A stretch of DNA of 43,967 nt from Comamonadaceae bacterium (GTDB taxonomy: Bacteria; Pseudomonadota; Gammaproteobacteria; Burkholderiales; Burkholderiaceae_C): NCBI GenBank assembly GCA_027485235.1, contig JAIXRJ010000050.1, forward strand, positions 1-43,967, written 5' to 3'. Shown piece by piece: positions 34,698-42,184 of this stretch. Every line of letters begins with the position of its first letter. Within the stretch, counting starts at the first letter, position 1. The translations under genes and the position numbers were made by a program. Under the pieces are notes generated by a model. The model was given only the letters and a program-made list of their open reading frames with translations. It did not search any database and had not been told where the DNA came from.

Positions 34698-34762
34698 GCA
34701 GATCGCAAAAAGCAGGCATGGATTCCGGCTCAATGCCGTGATGACAAAGCAGAACGGTCGCT

Positions 34763-34788
34763 CCGGACTTGATCCGGGGTCCGTCCCC
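34763..34788. repeat. REP-like palindromic element upstream of the response regulator
   Basis: CCGGA-CTTGA-TCCGG (34763-34777) overlaps a second hairpin, GGGG-TCCGT-CCCC (34776-34788), in the 182-bp gap after the AmpG-like gene. The preceding stretch GGATTCCGGCTCAATGCCG resembles arms of common proteobacterial intergenic repeats. Function is unknown; it may end transcription of the permease. No clear promoter is visible in the rest of the gap. Confidence 0.45.
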
Positions 34789-34879
34789 ACCATCCACGAA
34801 ACGCCCGCAAGCCCGACAGATTTACCCAGCTTTACACAATCGATATGCCTGACAAGTGCCCAAAGAGGATGATGCATGC

Positions 34880-35581
34880 ATGCAGCAACTCTTGATGATC
34901 GAAGACGATGTCCGCCTGGCGGGCATGGTGTCGCAATACCTGGGCGCTTCGGGCTTTGCGGTGAGTCACGCGCCCGATGCCCACACGGGTTTGGCCCGGT
35001 TGCAATCGGCGGGTGTGGAACTGGTGATTCTGGATCTGATGCTGCCCGACATGGACGGTTTGCAGGTGTGTCAGCGCATCCGGTCTCTGCCTGGGGCTTT
35101 GGGCCAAGTGCCGGTGCTCATGCTCACGGCCAAAGGCGACCCGATGGACCGCATCATCGGTTTGGAGATGGGGGCTGACGATTACTTGCCCAAGCCTTTT
35201 GAGCCCCGTGAGTTGCTGGCCCGCATCAAAGCCATCTTGCGGCGCAAGGGGGCTGGTGCTGCGCTCAGCGCTCAAACGATGCAGTTTGGCTCTTTGGAGA
35301 TCGACCGCGACGCACGCCGAGTGACGGTCAAAGGCCAAGCCTGTGATTTGACCTCTTACCAATTTGACTTGCTGGTGGCGCTGGCCGAGCGGGCAGGGCG
35401 GGTGCTCACCCGTGACCAGATCATGGAAGCGGTGCGCGGGCGTGAGCTCGAAGCCTTTGACCGCTCGATCGATGTGCACATGGGGCGCATCCGCGCCGCC
35501 ATCGAGGCCGATCCGAAAGCACCGCAACGCATCTTGACGGTGCGCGGCGTGGGCTATGTGTTTGCGCGCCAGCAAGACTGA
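34880..35581 (+). CDS. OmpR-family response regulator
   Basis: 233 residues. The receiver domain (1-115) has acidic pocket D9/D10, phospho-acceptor D52 (VILDLMLPDMDG), T83 and K105 (LPKPFEP). The winged-helix domain from about 130 has LTSYQFDLLVALAE, DRSIDVHMGRIR and RTVRGVGYVF-like LTVRGVGYVF. It is a cytosolic transcription factor controlled by the kinase three nt downstream. I start at ATG 34880, with AGAGGA 10 nt upstream. Three other ATGs at 34869, 34872 and 34876 are out of frame, and a GTG at 34856 would add eight residues. It belongs to the broad RstA/CpxR/QseB class; the signal and regulon are unknown. Confidence 0.93.
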   Translation: MQQLLMIEDDVRLAGMVSQYLGASGFAVSHAPDAHTGLARLQSAGVELVILDLMLPDMDGLQVCQRIRSLPGALGQVPVLMLTAKGDPMDRIIGLEMGADDYLPKPFEPRELLARIKAILRRKGAGAALSAQTMQFGSLEIDRDARRVTVKGQACDLTSYQFDLLVALAERAGRVLTRDQIMEAVRGRELEAFDRSIDVHMGRIRAAIEADPKAPQRILTVRGVGYVFARQQD

Positions 35582-35584
35582 GCG

Positions 35585-36811
35585 ATGTTCCAAGGGCTGT
35601 CCAGGCATTTGTACCTGCGCATTTGGCTGGCCGTGGTGGCCGGTGTGGCCGTGCTGATGTTGCTGGTCGGGTGGTTTTGGCGTGCCAGCATGGAGCACAA
35701 CGCCCCGCCGTCCATGTCACGGGATTGGATGATCATGACGCCTGAGGGCGAGGTTTTGGGAACGTCGGCACCGCGCCACCGACCTGGAATGCCTTTGAAC
35801 TTTGAGTTTGTCGCGCCTGACGGCCGCGAAATGCAGCTGCAAATTCAGCGCAAATGGGAAGATGGCCGCACCCCGCCACGCTTGCACCGTGAGCCGCCTT
35901 GGTGGGCCAAGCCGCCTTATGGGTTTTTCTGGATGCTGGGCCTGATCGGGCTGGCCGTGGCCTTGGGCTTGTACCCTGTGGTCAGGCGTTTGACGCAGCG
36001 ACTGGAAGGCTTGCAGCGCGGTGTACAACGCTGGGGCGAGGGCGATTTGTCGGTCAGAGTGCCCGTGCAAGGCCGCGATGAAGTGGCCGATTTGTCACAA
36101 CGCTTCAACCAAGCGGCTGAGCACATTGAGGGCCTGATGGCTTCGCAAAAATCTTTGCTGGCCAATGCTTCGCACGAGCTGCGCTCGCCCTTGGCCCGCA
36201 TCCGCATGGGGCTGGAGCTGATGGAGGTGGCGCAGGTTCACACCGACACGCGTCAGCGTACCCGTCAAGAAATTTTGCGCAACATGGCCGAGCTTGATCA
36301 GTTGATCGACGAGATTTTGCTGGCCAGCCGACTGGACGCCAAACAAGCCGACATGGGCACCATCGAAGCTGTGGATCTGGTGGGCTTGTGTGCCGAAGAA
36401 TGCGCCCGCGCAGGCGCTGTGATGGATGTGCCGGGCGGCATGCACACGCTGGAAGTGCAGGGCGTGGCCAAATTGCTGCGCCGCATGGTGCGCAACCTGC
36501 TGGAAAACGCCCGCCGGTATGGCGCAACTGCTGCAGATGGGGAAGGTGTTGTTTTGTCTTTGAGGTCAGAAAAGCAGCAAGTGCTTTTGACCGTGTGCGA
36601 CAAGGGGCCGGGTGTGCCGCCAGAGTGGCGCGAGCGTATTTTTGAGCCCTTCTTCCGTTTGCCCGGCGCCGGCGAGCGCGTGGGCGGGGTGGGCTTGGGG
36701 CTGTCGCTGGTCAAGTCAATTGCGGTCAGGCATGGTTGGCAAGTGACTTGTGAGTCTGGCCAAGGTGGAGGCGCCTGTTTCCGGTTGAAGATGCCAGACC
36801 AGGGCGCATGA
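35585..36811 (+). CDS. Sensor histidine kinase
   Basis: A 408-residue inner-membrane kinase. TM1 is about residues 10-33 and TM2 about 112-132, flanking a short periplasmic domain of some 78 residues rich in Pro and Met. HAMP covers 133-185. The HisKA box ASHELRSPLARIR carries H197. The HATPase domain has the N box NLLENARRYG, G1 DKGPGVPP and G2 GGVGLGLSLVKSI. It is coupled to the response regulator by a 3-nt gap and presumably phosphorylates it. The domain order is that of CpxA/RstB-type kinases. The stimulus is unknown; a small, Met-containing sensor domain might suggest envelope or metal stress, which is speculation. It ends 13 bp from the convergent zf-CHCC gene. Confidence 0.93.
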   Translation: MFQGLSRHLYLRIWLAVVAGVAVLMLLVGWFWRASMEHNAPPSMSRDWMIMTPEGEVLGTSAPRHRPGMPLNFEFVAPDGREMQLQIQRKWEDGRTPPRLHREPPWWAKPPYGFFWMLGLIGLAVALGLYPVVRRLTQRLEGLQRGVQRWGEGDLSVRVPVQGRDEVADLSQRFNQAAEHIEGLMASQKSLLANASHELRSPLARIRMGLELMEVAQVHTDTRQRTRQEILRNMAELDQLIDEILLASRLDAKQADMGTIEAVDLVGLCAEECARAGAVMDVPGGMHTLEVQGVAKLLRRMVRNLLENARRYGATAADGEGVVLSLRSEKQQVLLTVCDKGPGVPPEWRERIFEPFFRLPGAGERVGGVGLGLSLVKSIAVRHGWQVTCESGQGGGACFRLKMPDQGA

Positions 36812-36824
36812 GGGGGCAATGCGC

Positions 36825-37031
36825 TCAGTGACCGTGCCCCACCACCTCACCTGACTTGAGTTGGTATGCCGTGCCGCAGTAAGGGCATTTGGCTTGACCG
36901 GTTTTGGCCACGTCCAGGTAGACCTTGGGGTGGCTGTTCCAAATTTTCATGTCGGCTTTGGGACTGGGGCAGAACACGCCGCCCTGGGGGTTCAGGTCGG
37001 CGGCCAGCAGTTCAACGGCTTGGGTGCTCAT
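36825..37031 (-). CDS. zf-CHCC zinc-finger protein (NDUFS6-like)
   Basis: A 68-residue protein of the zf-CHCC family. Zinc ligands are C21, H34, C49 and C52 (FCPSP, SHP, KCPYCGTAY), with conserved KIWNSHPKVYLD. The mitochondrial homologue NDUFS6 is an accessory subunit of complex I; the bacterial role is poorly defined. Its AGGGA ribosome-binding site overlaps the ilvE stop codon (TAAGGGA), so the two are translated from one mRNA. Confidence 0.9.
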   Translation of the reverse strand: MSTQAVELLAADLNPQGGVFCPSPKADMKIWNSHPKVYLDVAKTGQAKCPYCGTAYQLKSGEVVGHGH

Positions 37032-37044
37032 GTCTTGCGGTCCC

Positions 37045-37983
37045 TTAAACCAAAGTCAACCAGTGGGCGTACTTGGGGTTGCGGCCGTTGACGATGTCAA
37101 AGAAAGCGGATTGGATTTTTTCTGTGATCGGGCCACGGCTGCCCGAGCCCAGTTCAATGCGGTCGAGTTCGCGAATCGGCGTCACTTCGGCGGCGGTGCC
37201 GGTGAAAAAAGCTTCGTCGGAGATGTAGATTTCATCGCGGGTGATGCGCTTTTGCACAATCTCCAGGCCCAAATCCTTGGCGATGTGGAACACGGTGTTG
37301 CGGGTGATGCCGTTCAGAGCGCCAGCTGACAAATCAGGGGTGTAGATCACGCCGTCTTTGACCACAAAAATGTTTTCGCCCGCACCTTCAGACACAAAGC
37401 CCGAGGTGTCCAGCAGCAGGGCTTCGTCGTAGCCTTCGTCGGTCACTTCCATGTTGGCCAAGATGGAGTTGGTGTAGTTGCTGACCGCTTTGGCTTGCGT
37501 CATGGTGATGTTGACGTGGTGGCGGGTGTAGCTGCTGGTTTTGACTCGGATGCCGCGCTTCAAGCCTTCTTCGCCCAAGTAGGCACCCCAGGTCCAGGCG
37601 GCGACCATCAGGTGGATGGTGTTGCCTTTGGGACTGACGCCCAGCTTTTTGTCGCCGATCCAAGTGAGGGGCCGAATGTAGCCCGATTCCAAATTGTTCT
37701 CACGCACCGCGGCGCGCTGGGCTTCGTTGACCTGGTCTTTGGTGAAAGGGATCGCCATGCGCAAAATCTTGGCGCTGTTGAACAAGCGGTCGGTGTGGTC
37801 GTGCATCCGAAAAATAGCCGTGCCTTGCTCGGTTTTGTAAGCGCGCACGCCCTCAAAAGCGCCGCAACCGTAGTGCAGGGTGTGGCTCAGCACATGGATC
37901 TTGGCGTCGCGCCAATCGACCATCTGGCCGTCCATCCAGATTTTGCCGTCGCGGTCAGACATGGAGGGAATCACAACGCTCAT
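37045..37983 (-). CDS. ilvE: Branched-chain amino acid aminotransferase
   Basis: A 312-residue PLP enzyme of fold type IV that transaminates Leu, Ile and Val with 2-oxoglutarate in the cytosol. Marks include HTLHYGCGAFEGVRAY near 34-49, the PLP lysine K165 in TQAKAVSNYTNS, SEGAGENIFVV, LNGITRNTV, and FFTGTAAEVTPI near the C-terminus. Length is typical. The ATG at 37983 has AAGGA 8 nt upstream. It follows the small membrane-protein gene and precedes zf-CHCC on the same strand. Confidence 0.97.
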   Translation of the reverse strand: MSVVIPSMSDRDGKIWMDGQMVDWRDAKIHVLSHTLHYGCGAFEGVRAYKTEQGTAIFRMHDHTDRLFNSAKILRMAIPFTKDQVNEAQRAAVRENNLESGYIRPLTWIGDKKLGVSPKGNTIHLMVAAWTWGAYLGEEGLKRGIRVKTSSYTRHHVNITMTQAKAVSNYTNSILANMEVTDEGYDEALLLDTSGFVSEGAGENIFVVKDGVIYTPDLSAGALNGITRNTVFHIAKDLGLEIVQKRITRDEIYISDEAFFTGTAAEVTPIRELDRIELGSGSRGPITEKIQSAFFDIVNGRNPKYAHWLTLV

Positions 37984-38008
37984 GAAAGTGTCCTTAAATG
38001 GTGAGGGG

Positions 38009-38025
38009 TTTTGCGGGCTGCAAAA
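38009..38025. other. Inverted repeat upstream of ilvE
   Basis: TTTTGC (38009-38014) and GCAAAA (38020-38025) pair around GGGCT in the 72-bp gap between ilvE and the upstream gene. TAAAAT on the minus strand just upstream could be a -10 box for ilvE, but no good -35 accompanies it. The hairpin may modulate read-through into ilvE. Confidence 0.35.
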
Positions 38026-38055
38026 GGGCTTATTTTACGGCTTGAACAGCAGATT

Positions 38056-38445
38056 TCACGCGGGCCTTTGCAGCGTCCATTCGCTCAGTTTGCCGCCCAC
38101 AAAGGTGCAGGTGACCACAGATTGTCCGGTATCGGTCCAGGTGAAGACTTCGGGCTGAGTGTCTTTGGGGCTTTGCAAACTCCCCAGCGAGCGGGTCATG
38201 GCGATGACATGCATCAGGCTGACGCCTTTCTTGAGCTTGGCATTGAGCATGACGGCACTGGACACGTGCCCAATGGGCCGGTCCGCGGCTTTTTTGAGGA
38301 TGGTCACCAAGCGCGTGAAGTGCAGCAAGATCCACATGACCACGCCACCGCCCGCCAAGGCGACGCCTGCCCAACCAAATTGACGCCAGGCACCCGCCGT
38401 CAAAACAACGATGGCCACCGGGGCCAAGATTTTGGTGAAATTCAT
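38056..38445 (-). CDS. Small two-helix membrane protein, unknown function
   Basis: 129 residues, not recognised. Two hydrophobic segments lie in the first 45 residues (LAPVAIVVLTAGAW and WAGVALAGGGVVMWILL), then a soluble basic region with LHFTRLVTILKKAADRPIGHV and a beta-rich end (TCTFVGGKLSEW). It is probably an inner-membrane protein with a cytosolic C-terminal domain. I use ATG 38445; a TTG at 38469, only 7 nt after the radA stop, would add eight residues. The tight spacing to radA suggests translational coupling. Confidence 0.7.
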   Translation of the reverse strand: MNFTKILAPVAIVVLTAGAWRQFGWAGVALAGGGVVMWILLHFTRLVTILKKAADRPIGHVSSAVMLNAKLKKGVSLMHVIAMTRSLGSLQSPKDTQPEVFTWTDTGQSVVTCTFVGGKLSEWTLQRPA

Positions 38446-38476
38446 GGAGGGAGATTGTGCCTTGCTCAAGAGGGGG

Positions 38477-39862
38477 TCAGTCCAGCCCGCGCACCACTTG
38501 CATGGCTTCTTCGATGCGCTCGACTGGGTAAATCGTCAAACCTTCGAAGGATTTGTCGTTCTTTTTCGGGGCATTCGCCTTGGGCACCACCGCCACTTTG
38601 AAGCCCAGTTTGGCCGCTTCCTTCAGGCGGTCTTGCCCACGCGGCGCAGGGCGCACTTCACCCGCCAAACCCACTTCGCCAAAAGCGATGAAGCCTTTGG
38701 GCAAGGCTTTGCCGCGCAGGCTGCTGGTGATGGCCAGCATGACGGCCAAGTCAGCGGCCGGCTCGCTGATGCGCACGCCGCCCACCGCGTTCACAAAAAC
38801 ATCTTGGTCCATGCAGGCCACGCCCGCATGGCGGTGCAGCACCGCCAACAGCATCGCCAAGCGGTCGCGGTCCAAGCCGACACTCAAACGCCGGGGCGAG
38901 GGGCCGCCGCTGTCCACCAGCGCCTGAATTTCCACCAGCAAGGGGCGCGTGCCCTCCAGCGTCACCATCACACAGCTGCCGGGCACCGGCTCGGCATGCT
39001 GACTCAAAAAGATGGCGCTGGGGTTGCTCACGCCTTTGAGGCCTTTTTCGGTCATGGCAAACACGCCAATTTCGTTCACCGCGCCAAAGCGGTTTTTGAT
39101 GGCGCGGATCAGGCGGAAGTTCGAATGGGTGTCGCCCTCAAAGTACAGCACCGTGTCCACCATGTGCTCCAGCACGCGGGGACCCGCCAGGGCCCCCTCT
39201 TTGGTCACATGGCCCACCAACACGATGGTGGTGCCGGTGGCTTTGGCGGTGCGCGTGAGGTGCGCCGCGCATTCGCGTACCTGCGCCACCGAGCCGGGGG
39301 CGCTGGTCAGTTGGTCGGAATACACCGTCTGGATCGAGTCGATGATGGCGATGTGGGGCTGGCGCGACTGCAAGGTGTGCAAGATTTTTTCGAGCTGGAT
39401 CTCGGGCAGCACCGGCACTTGCGAGTCGGGCAGGCCCAAACGGCGCGAGCGCATGGCCACTTGCGCACCACTTTCTTCGCCCGTCACATACAGCGTGTTC
39501 ATGCCGCTGCGCTGCAGCGCGTCCACCGCCTGCAGCAGCAAGGTGGATTTGCCGATGCCCGGGTCGCCACCGATCAGCACCACACCGCCTTCGACCATGC
39601 CGCCGCCCAGCACGCGGTCGAGCTCGTCGATCCCCGTGGGGTGGCGCTCAAAGTCGGCCGCTTCAATCTGGGCCAAGGGCAGCACCTCGGACGTCGGGGC
39701 CAGCGAGGCGTGTACCGAGCCAAAGCGGTTTTTGCCCACAGCGGGCTCGGCCGAGCCTTCGATCAGGCTGTTCCAAGCGTTGCAACTGGGGCACTTGCCC
39801 ATCCAGCGGGCGCTGGTGCCGCCGCATTCGGTGCAGGTGAAAATCGATTTGTCTTTGGCCAT
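38477..39862 (-). CDS. radA: DNA repair protein RadA
   Basis: A 461-residue cytosolic RecA-like ATPase that drives branch migration in recombination. The N-terminal zinc finger uses C10, C13, C24 and C27 (CTECGGTSARWMGKCPSC). Walker A GGDPGIGKST is at about 98-107, the RadA motif KNRFG at 256-260, and a Lon-like domain runs from about 290 to the end (VGGVRI, LPKGFIAFGEVGLAGEVRP). An open extension back to 40147 is antisense shadow, and MAKDKSIFTC is the family N-terminus. It lies 40 bp downstream of the nitronate monooxygenase gene on the same strand. Confidence 0.97.
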   Translation of the reverse strand: MAKDKSIFTCTECGGTSARWMGKCPSCNAWNSLIEGSAEPAVGKNRFGSVHASLAPTSEVLPLAQIEAADFERHPTGIDELDRVLGGGMVEGGVVLIGGDPGIGKSTLLLQAVDALQRSGMNTLYVTGEESGAQVAMRSRRLGLPDSQVPVLPEIQLEKILHTLQSRQPHIAIIDSIQTVYSDQLTSAPGSVAQVRECAAHLTRTAKATGTTIVLVGHVTKEGALAGPRVLEHMVDTVLYFEGDTHSNFRLIRAIKNRFGAVNEIGVFAMTEKGLKGVSNPSAIFLSQHAEPVPGSCVMVTLEGTRPLLVEIQALVDSGGPSPRRLSVGLDRDRLAMLLAVLHRHAGVACMDQDVFVNAVGGVRISEPAADLAVMLAITSSLRGKALPKGFIAFGEVGLAGEVRPAPRGQDRLKEAAKLGFKVAVVPKANAPKKNDKSFEGLTIYPVERIEEAMQVVRGLD

Positions 39863-39902
39863 GGGTCGGGTGCGAACGGTGGGAGCGCTGTAGTGTGCCC
39901 GA

Positions 39903-40949
39903 TCAAGCCCGCCAAGCGGCGATGAAATCTTGCGTGATCTGACCGGCAGGTCGTGCCCGGACATGGGCCGTGTTTTGGCCCGCCCACAGGGGCGTGAAGT
40001 CACTGCTGCCCCGGGCTTCGGCGGCTGCGCGCAAAGGGGCCATGGCGGACGTGGCCATCGGAAAAGCCGGGGCCAGCGGGCTGATCGGCCCGAGGGTCTG
40101 CATGGCCCGGTTGACAATGCCACGGGCAGGGCGACCGGTGAAGACATTGGTCAGGGCGGTGTGCCGCGCTGCAGGCGACTGCAGGGCCGCCCGGTGCCAG
40201 GCGCTGGTGCTGGCTTCGTCGCTGCACAAATAAGCCGTGCCGATTTGCACGCCAACTGCCCCCAGCGCTCTGGCGGCTTGCACGCCCGCCGCGCAGGCGA
40301 TGCCCCCTGCCGCGATCACGGGCACGCGCACGGCCTGCACGACTTGCGGCAAAAGCGCGAAAGTGCCCATTTGGGTGCTCAGGTCCTCGGTCAGGAACAT
40401 GCCCCGGTGGCCGCCGGCTTCCAGCCCCTGCGCAATCACCACATCGGCCCCATGGTCTTGCAGCCAGAGGGCCTCTTGCACGGTGGTGGCCGAAGACCAC
40501 ACCTGGCTGCCCCAGCTTTTGACACGGGCCAACAAATCGGGTGCAGGCAAACCGAAATGGAAGCTGACCACCGCCGGGCGAAAGGCTTCCAGCACATCGG
40601 CGGCTTCGCGGTTGAAGGGCACGCGGCCCGGTCCGTCGGGGATTTGAGCCGTATCCAGCCCCAGCGCCCGGTAAAATGGCTGCAGCTGCGCTCGCCAAGC
40701 GCTTTCTCTGGCCGCATCGGCTGTGGGCAACGCATGGCAAAAGAAGTTGACGTTGTAAGGCTGGTCGGTCGCGTGGCTCAAGGCTTGCAACTGCGCCAGC
40801 AAGTCGCTGGCGCTGAGCATGGCCGCAGGCAAAGAGCCCAGCCCGCCCGCCTGGCAAACGGCGGCGGCCAGTCGGTGGTTTTGGACTCCGGCCATCGGGG
40901 CCTGGATGATGGGAGCGCTCAGCCCCAGTTGTTCAAGACATGAAGACAT
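39903..40949 (-). CDS. Nitronate monooxygenase (class I, NPD/FabK-like)
   Basis: A 348-residue FMN TIM-barrel enzyme predicted to oxidise alkyl nitronates such as propionate 3-nitronate. Motifs are IIQAPMAGVQNHRLAAAV at the N-terminus, GADVVIAQGLEAGGHRG, PVIAAGGI and GVQIGTAYLCSDE. The LEAGGHRG segment carries the catalytic-histidine region of the family. I start at M (40949), giving MSSCLEQLGL, the usual N-terminus; an ATG at 41015 adds 22 atypical residues and would lie on the palindrome at 41014-41029. It is divergent from hpaR, so may be under the same regulator. Substrate is inferred. Confidence 0.87.
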   Translation of the reverse strand: MSSCLEQLGLSAPIIQAPMAGVQNHRLAAAVCQAGGLGSLPAAMLSASDLLAQLQALSHATDQPYNVNFFCHALPTADAARESAWRAQLQPFYRALGLDTAQIPDGPGRVPFNREAADVLEAFRPAVVSFHFGLPAPDLLARVKSWGSQVWSSATTVQEALWLQDHGADVVIAQGLEAGGHRGMFLTEDLSTQMGTFALLPQVVQAVRVPVIAAGGIACAAGVQAARALGAVGVQIGTAYLCSDEASTSAWHRAALQSPAARHTALTNVFTGRPARGIVNRAMQTLGPISPLAPAFPMATSAMAPLRAAAEARGSSDFTPLWAGQNTAHVRARPAGQITQDFIAAWRA

Positions 40950-41013
40950 GGGCTGACTGTAACGGCTGGGCGTGGGGCTCAGGGTTGCCCCGGGTGTGAG
41001 GGTCTCTGTAATC

Positions 41014-41029
41014 ATTTAACATGTTAAAT
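41014..41029. promoter_or_regulatory. 16-bp perfect palindrome, probable HpaR operator
   Basis: ATTTAACATGTTAAAT is identical on both strands. It lies 2 nt before the hpaR ATG (41032) and 64 nt before the preferred start of the divergent nitronate monooxygenase. MarR-family proteins bind palindromes of about this size in their own promoters, so autoregulation and control of the hpa operon are expected. Which regulator binds is inferred from adjacency. Confidence 0.7.
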
Positions 41030-41031
41030 AA

Positions 41032-41514
41032 ATGAAGCCCCACACACCCTTCGTGCACCGGAATTTGCCCCGCTTGCTCTTGGAAGCACGCGAGGCGGTC
41101 ATGGCGCACACGCGGCCCAGCCTGCGTGCGCATGGGCTGTCAGACCAGCAGTGGCGGGTGCTGCGCGTGCTGGGCGAGCATGCCGATGAGGCGGCCGGCG
41201 TCGAAACTGGCCGCGTGGCACGCGAGGCTTACATGCTGGGCCCCAGCCTGACCGGTGTGCTCACGCGGATGGCCCGAGACGGACTGATCGAGCGCGAACG
41301 CTGCCCGCAAGATGCACGCCGCACCGTGGTGCGGGCCACGGCGCAAGGCTTGGCCAAGGTGCAGGAATTGTCCGAATCCATTGAGGCACATTACGCTTGG
41401 ATGGAATGCGAATTGGGCAAGACGACATTGAATGCTTTGTATGAATTGCTCGACGGTGTGATCGCTCTGCAAGCGCCGCAGGGCGACAAACCGCCAACAT
41501 GGGACGAGGAGTAA
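41032..41514 (+). CDS. hpaR: MarR-family regulator of homoprotocatechuate degradation
   Basis: A 160-residue winged-helix repressor. The HpaR-type N-terminus FVHRNLPRLLLEAREAVMAHTRP is followed by LSDQQWRVLRVLGE and the recognition region LGPSLTGVLTRMARDGLIERE; the wing contains PQDARRTVVRAT. Relatives release DNA on binding 4-hydroxyphenylacetate or homoprotocatechuate. Its start codon directly abuts the palindromic operator and no Shine-Dalgarno is visible, so the mRNA may be nearly leaderless. It is followed after 4 nt by hpaG1. Confidence 0.92.
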   Translation: MKPHTPFVHRNLPRLLLEAREAVMAHTRPSLRAHGLSDQQWRVLRVLGEHADEAAGVETGRVAREAYMLGPSLTGVLTRMARDGLIERERCPQDARRTVVRATAQGLAKVQELSESIEAHYAWMECELGKTTLNALYELLDGVIALQAPQGDKPPTWDEE

Positions 41515-41518
41515 ACAG

Positions 41519-42184
41519 ATGCTGATCAACCGGATGCCGCAGAAAACCTGGCAACCCGAGGGCACGGTGTATGGCACCTTGCTCAACTTTCGGCGCGAGT
41601 GGGACATCCGTGCGCCACGCATGAGCGAGGAACCCCACAAAGCGCCGCCCAAAGCGCCCGTGCTGTATGTCAAGAGCGCCAACACCTTCAACCTGGCCGG
41701 AAACGATCTGCTGCTGGAAGACGGCATCAAGGAGGTCGACGTGGGCGGCACGCTGGGGCTGATCGTCGGAGAAGCTGGACAGGTGGCCGCAGGGGCCTTG
41801 CTGTGCGACTGGTCTGTGCCACACATGAGTTACTACCGCCCGCCGATCAAGTTTCGCTGCCGCGACGGTTATCTGGCCTTGCCCTTGCAAACCACCCCGT
41901 GCCAGCGCTTGAGCGAATGGAGCGCGCTGGAAATTGAGGTGCGCCTGAACGATGCCGTGGTGCAACGTGTGCGCCTGTCGTCCATGGTGCGCGACATGGC
42001 CACCTTGCTGGCCGATGTGAGCGAGTTCATGAGCTTGCAGCCCGGCGATGTGCTGATGGTGGGCACCGACTGCCTGCCCGATGGCACGCGCCCCAAGGCA
42101 CGGCATGGCGACCGCGTCATGGTGTCGGCACCGGGCTTTGTGAGCCTGCAGCAATCTGTTCGCCTGCAAGGAGGTGTCGCATGA
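41519..42184 (+). CDS. hpaG1: Homoprotocatechuate isomerase/decarboxylase, N-terminal-type subunit
   Basis: 221 residues of the fumarylacetoacetate hydrolase fold, matching the N-terminal half of E. coli HpaG/HpcE (GTLLNFR, YVKSANTF, LMVGTDCLPDGTRP). The bifunctional enzyme decarboxylates 5-oxo-pent-3-ene-1,2,5-tricarboxylate and isomerises the product in the homoprotocatechuate pathway. AGGAG (41507-41511), inside the end of hpaR, is its ribosome-binding site. It overlaps hpaG2 by ATGA. In enterics the two halves are fused in one chain; here they are separate genes. Confidence 0.9.
   Translation: MLINRMPQKTWQPEGTVYGTLLNFRREWDIRAPRMSEEPHKAPPKAPVLYVKSANTFNLAGNDLLLEDGIKEVDVGGTLGLIVGEAGQVAAGALLCDWSVPHMSYYRPPIKFRCRDGYLALPLQTTPCQRLSEWSALEIEVRLNDAVVQRVRLSSMVRDMATLLADVSEFMSLQPGDVLMVGTDCLPDGTRPKARHGDRVMVSAPGFVSLQQSVRLQGGVA

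Noticed and set aside
33590..34741. 383-codon plus-strand frame inside the AmpG-like gene
   Set aside because: It is an overlapping GC-rich shadow frame without motifs; the permease frame has clear family motifs and membrane segments.
39863..40147. N-terminal extension of RadA
   Set aside because: The extension overlaps the nitronate monooxygenase 3' end in another frame, and RadA proteins begin at the zinc finger seen from 39862.
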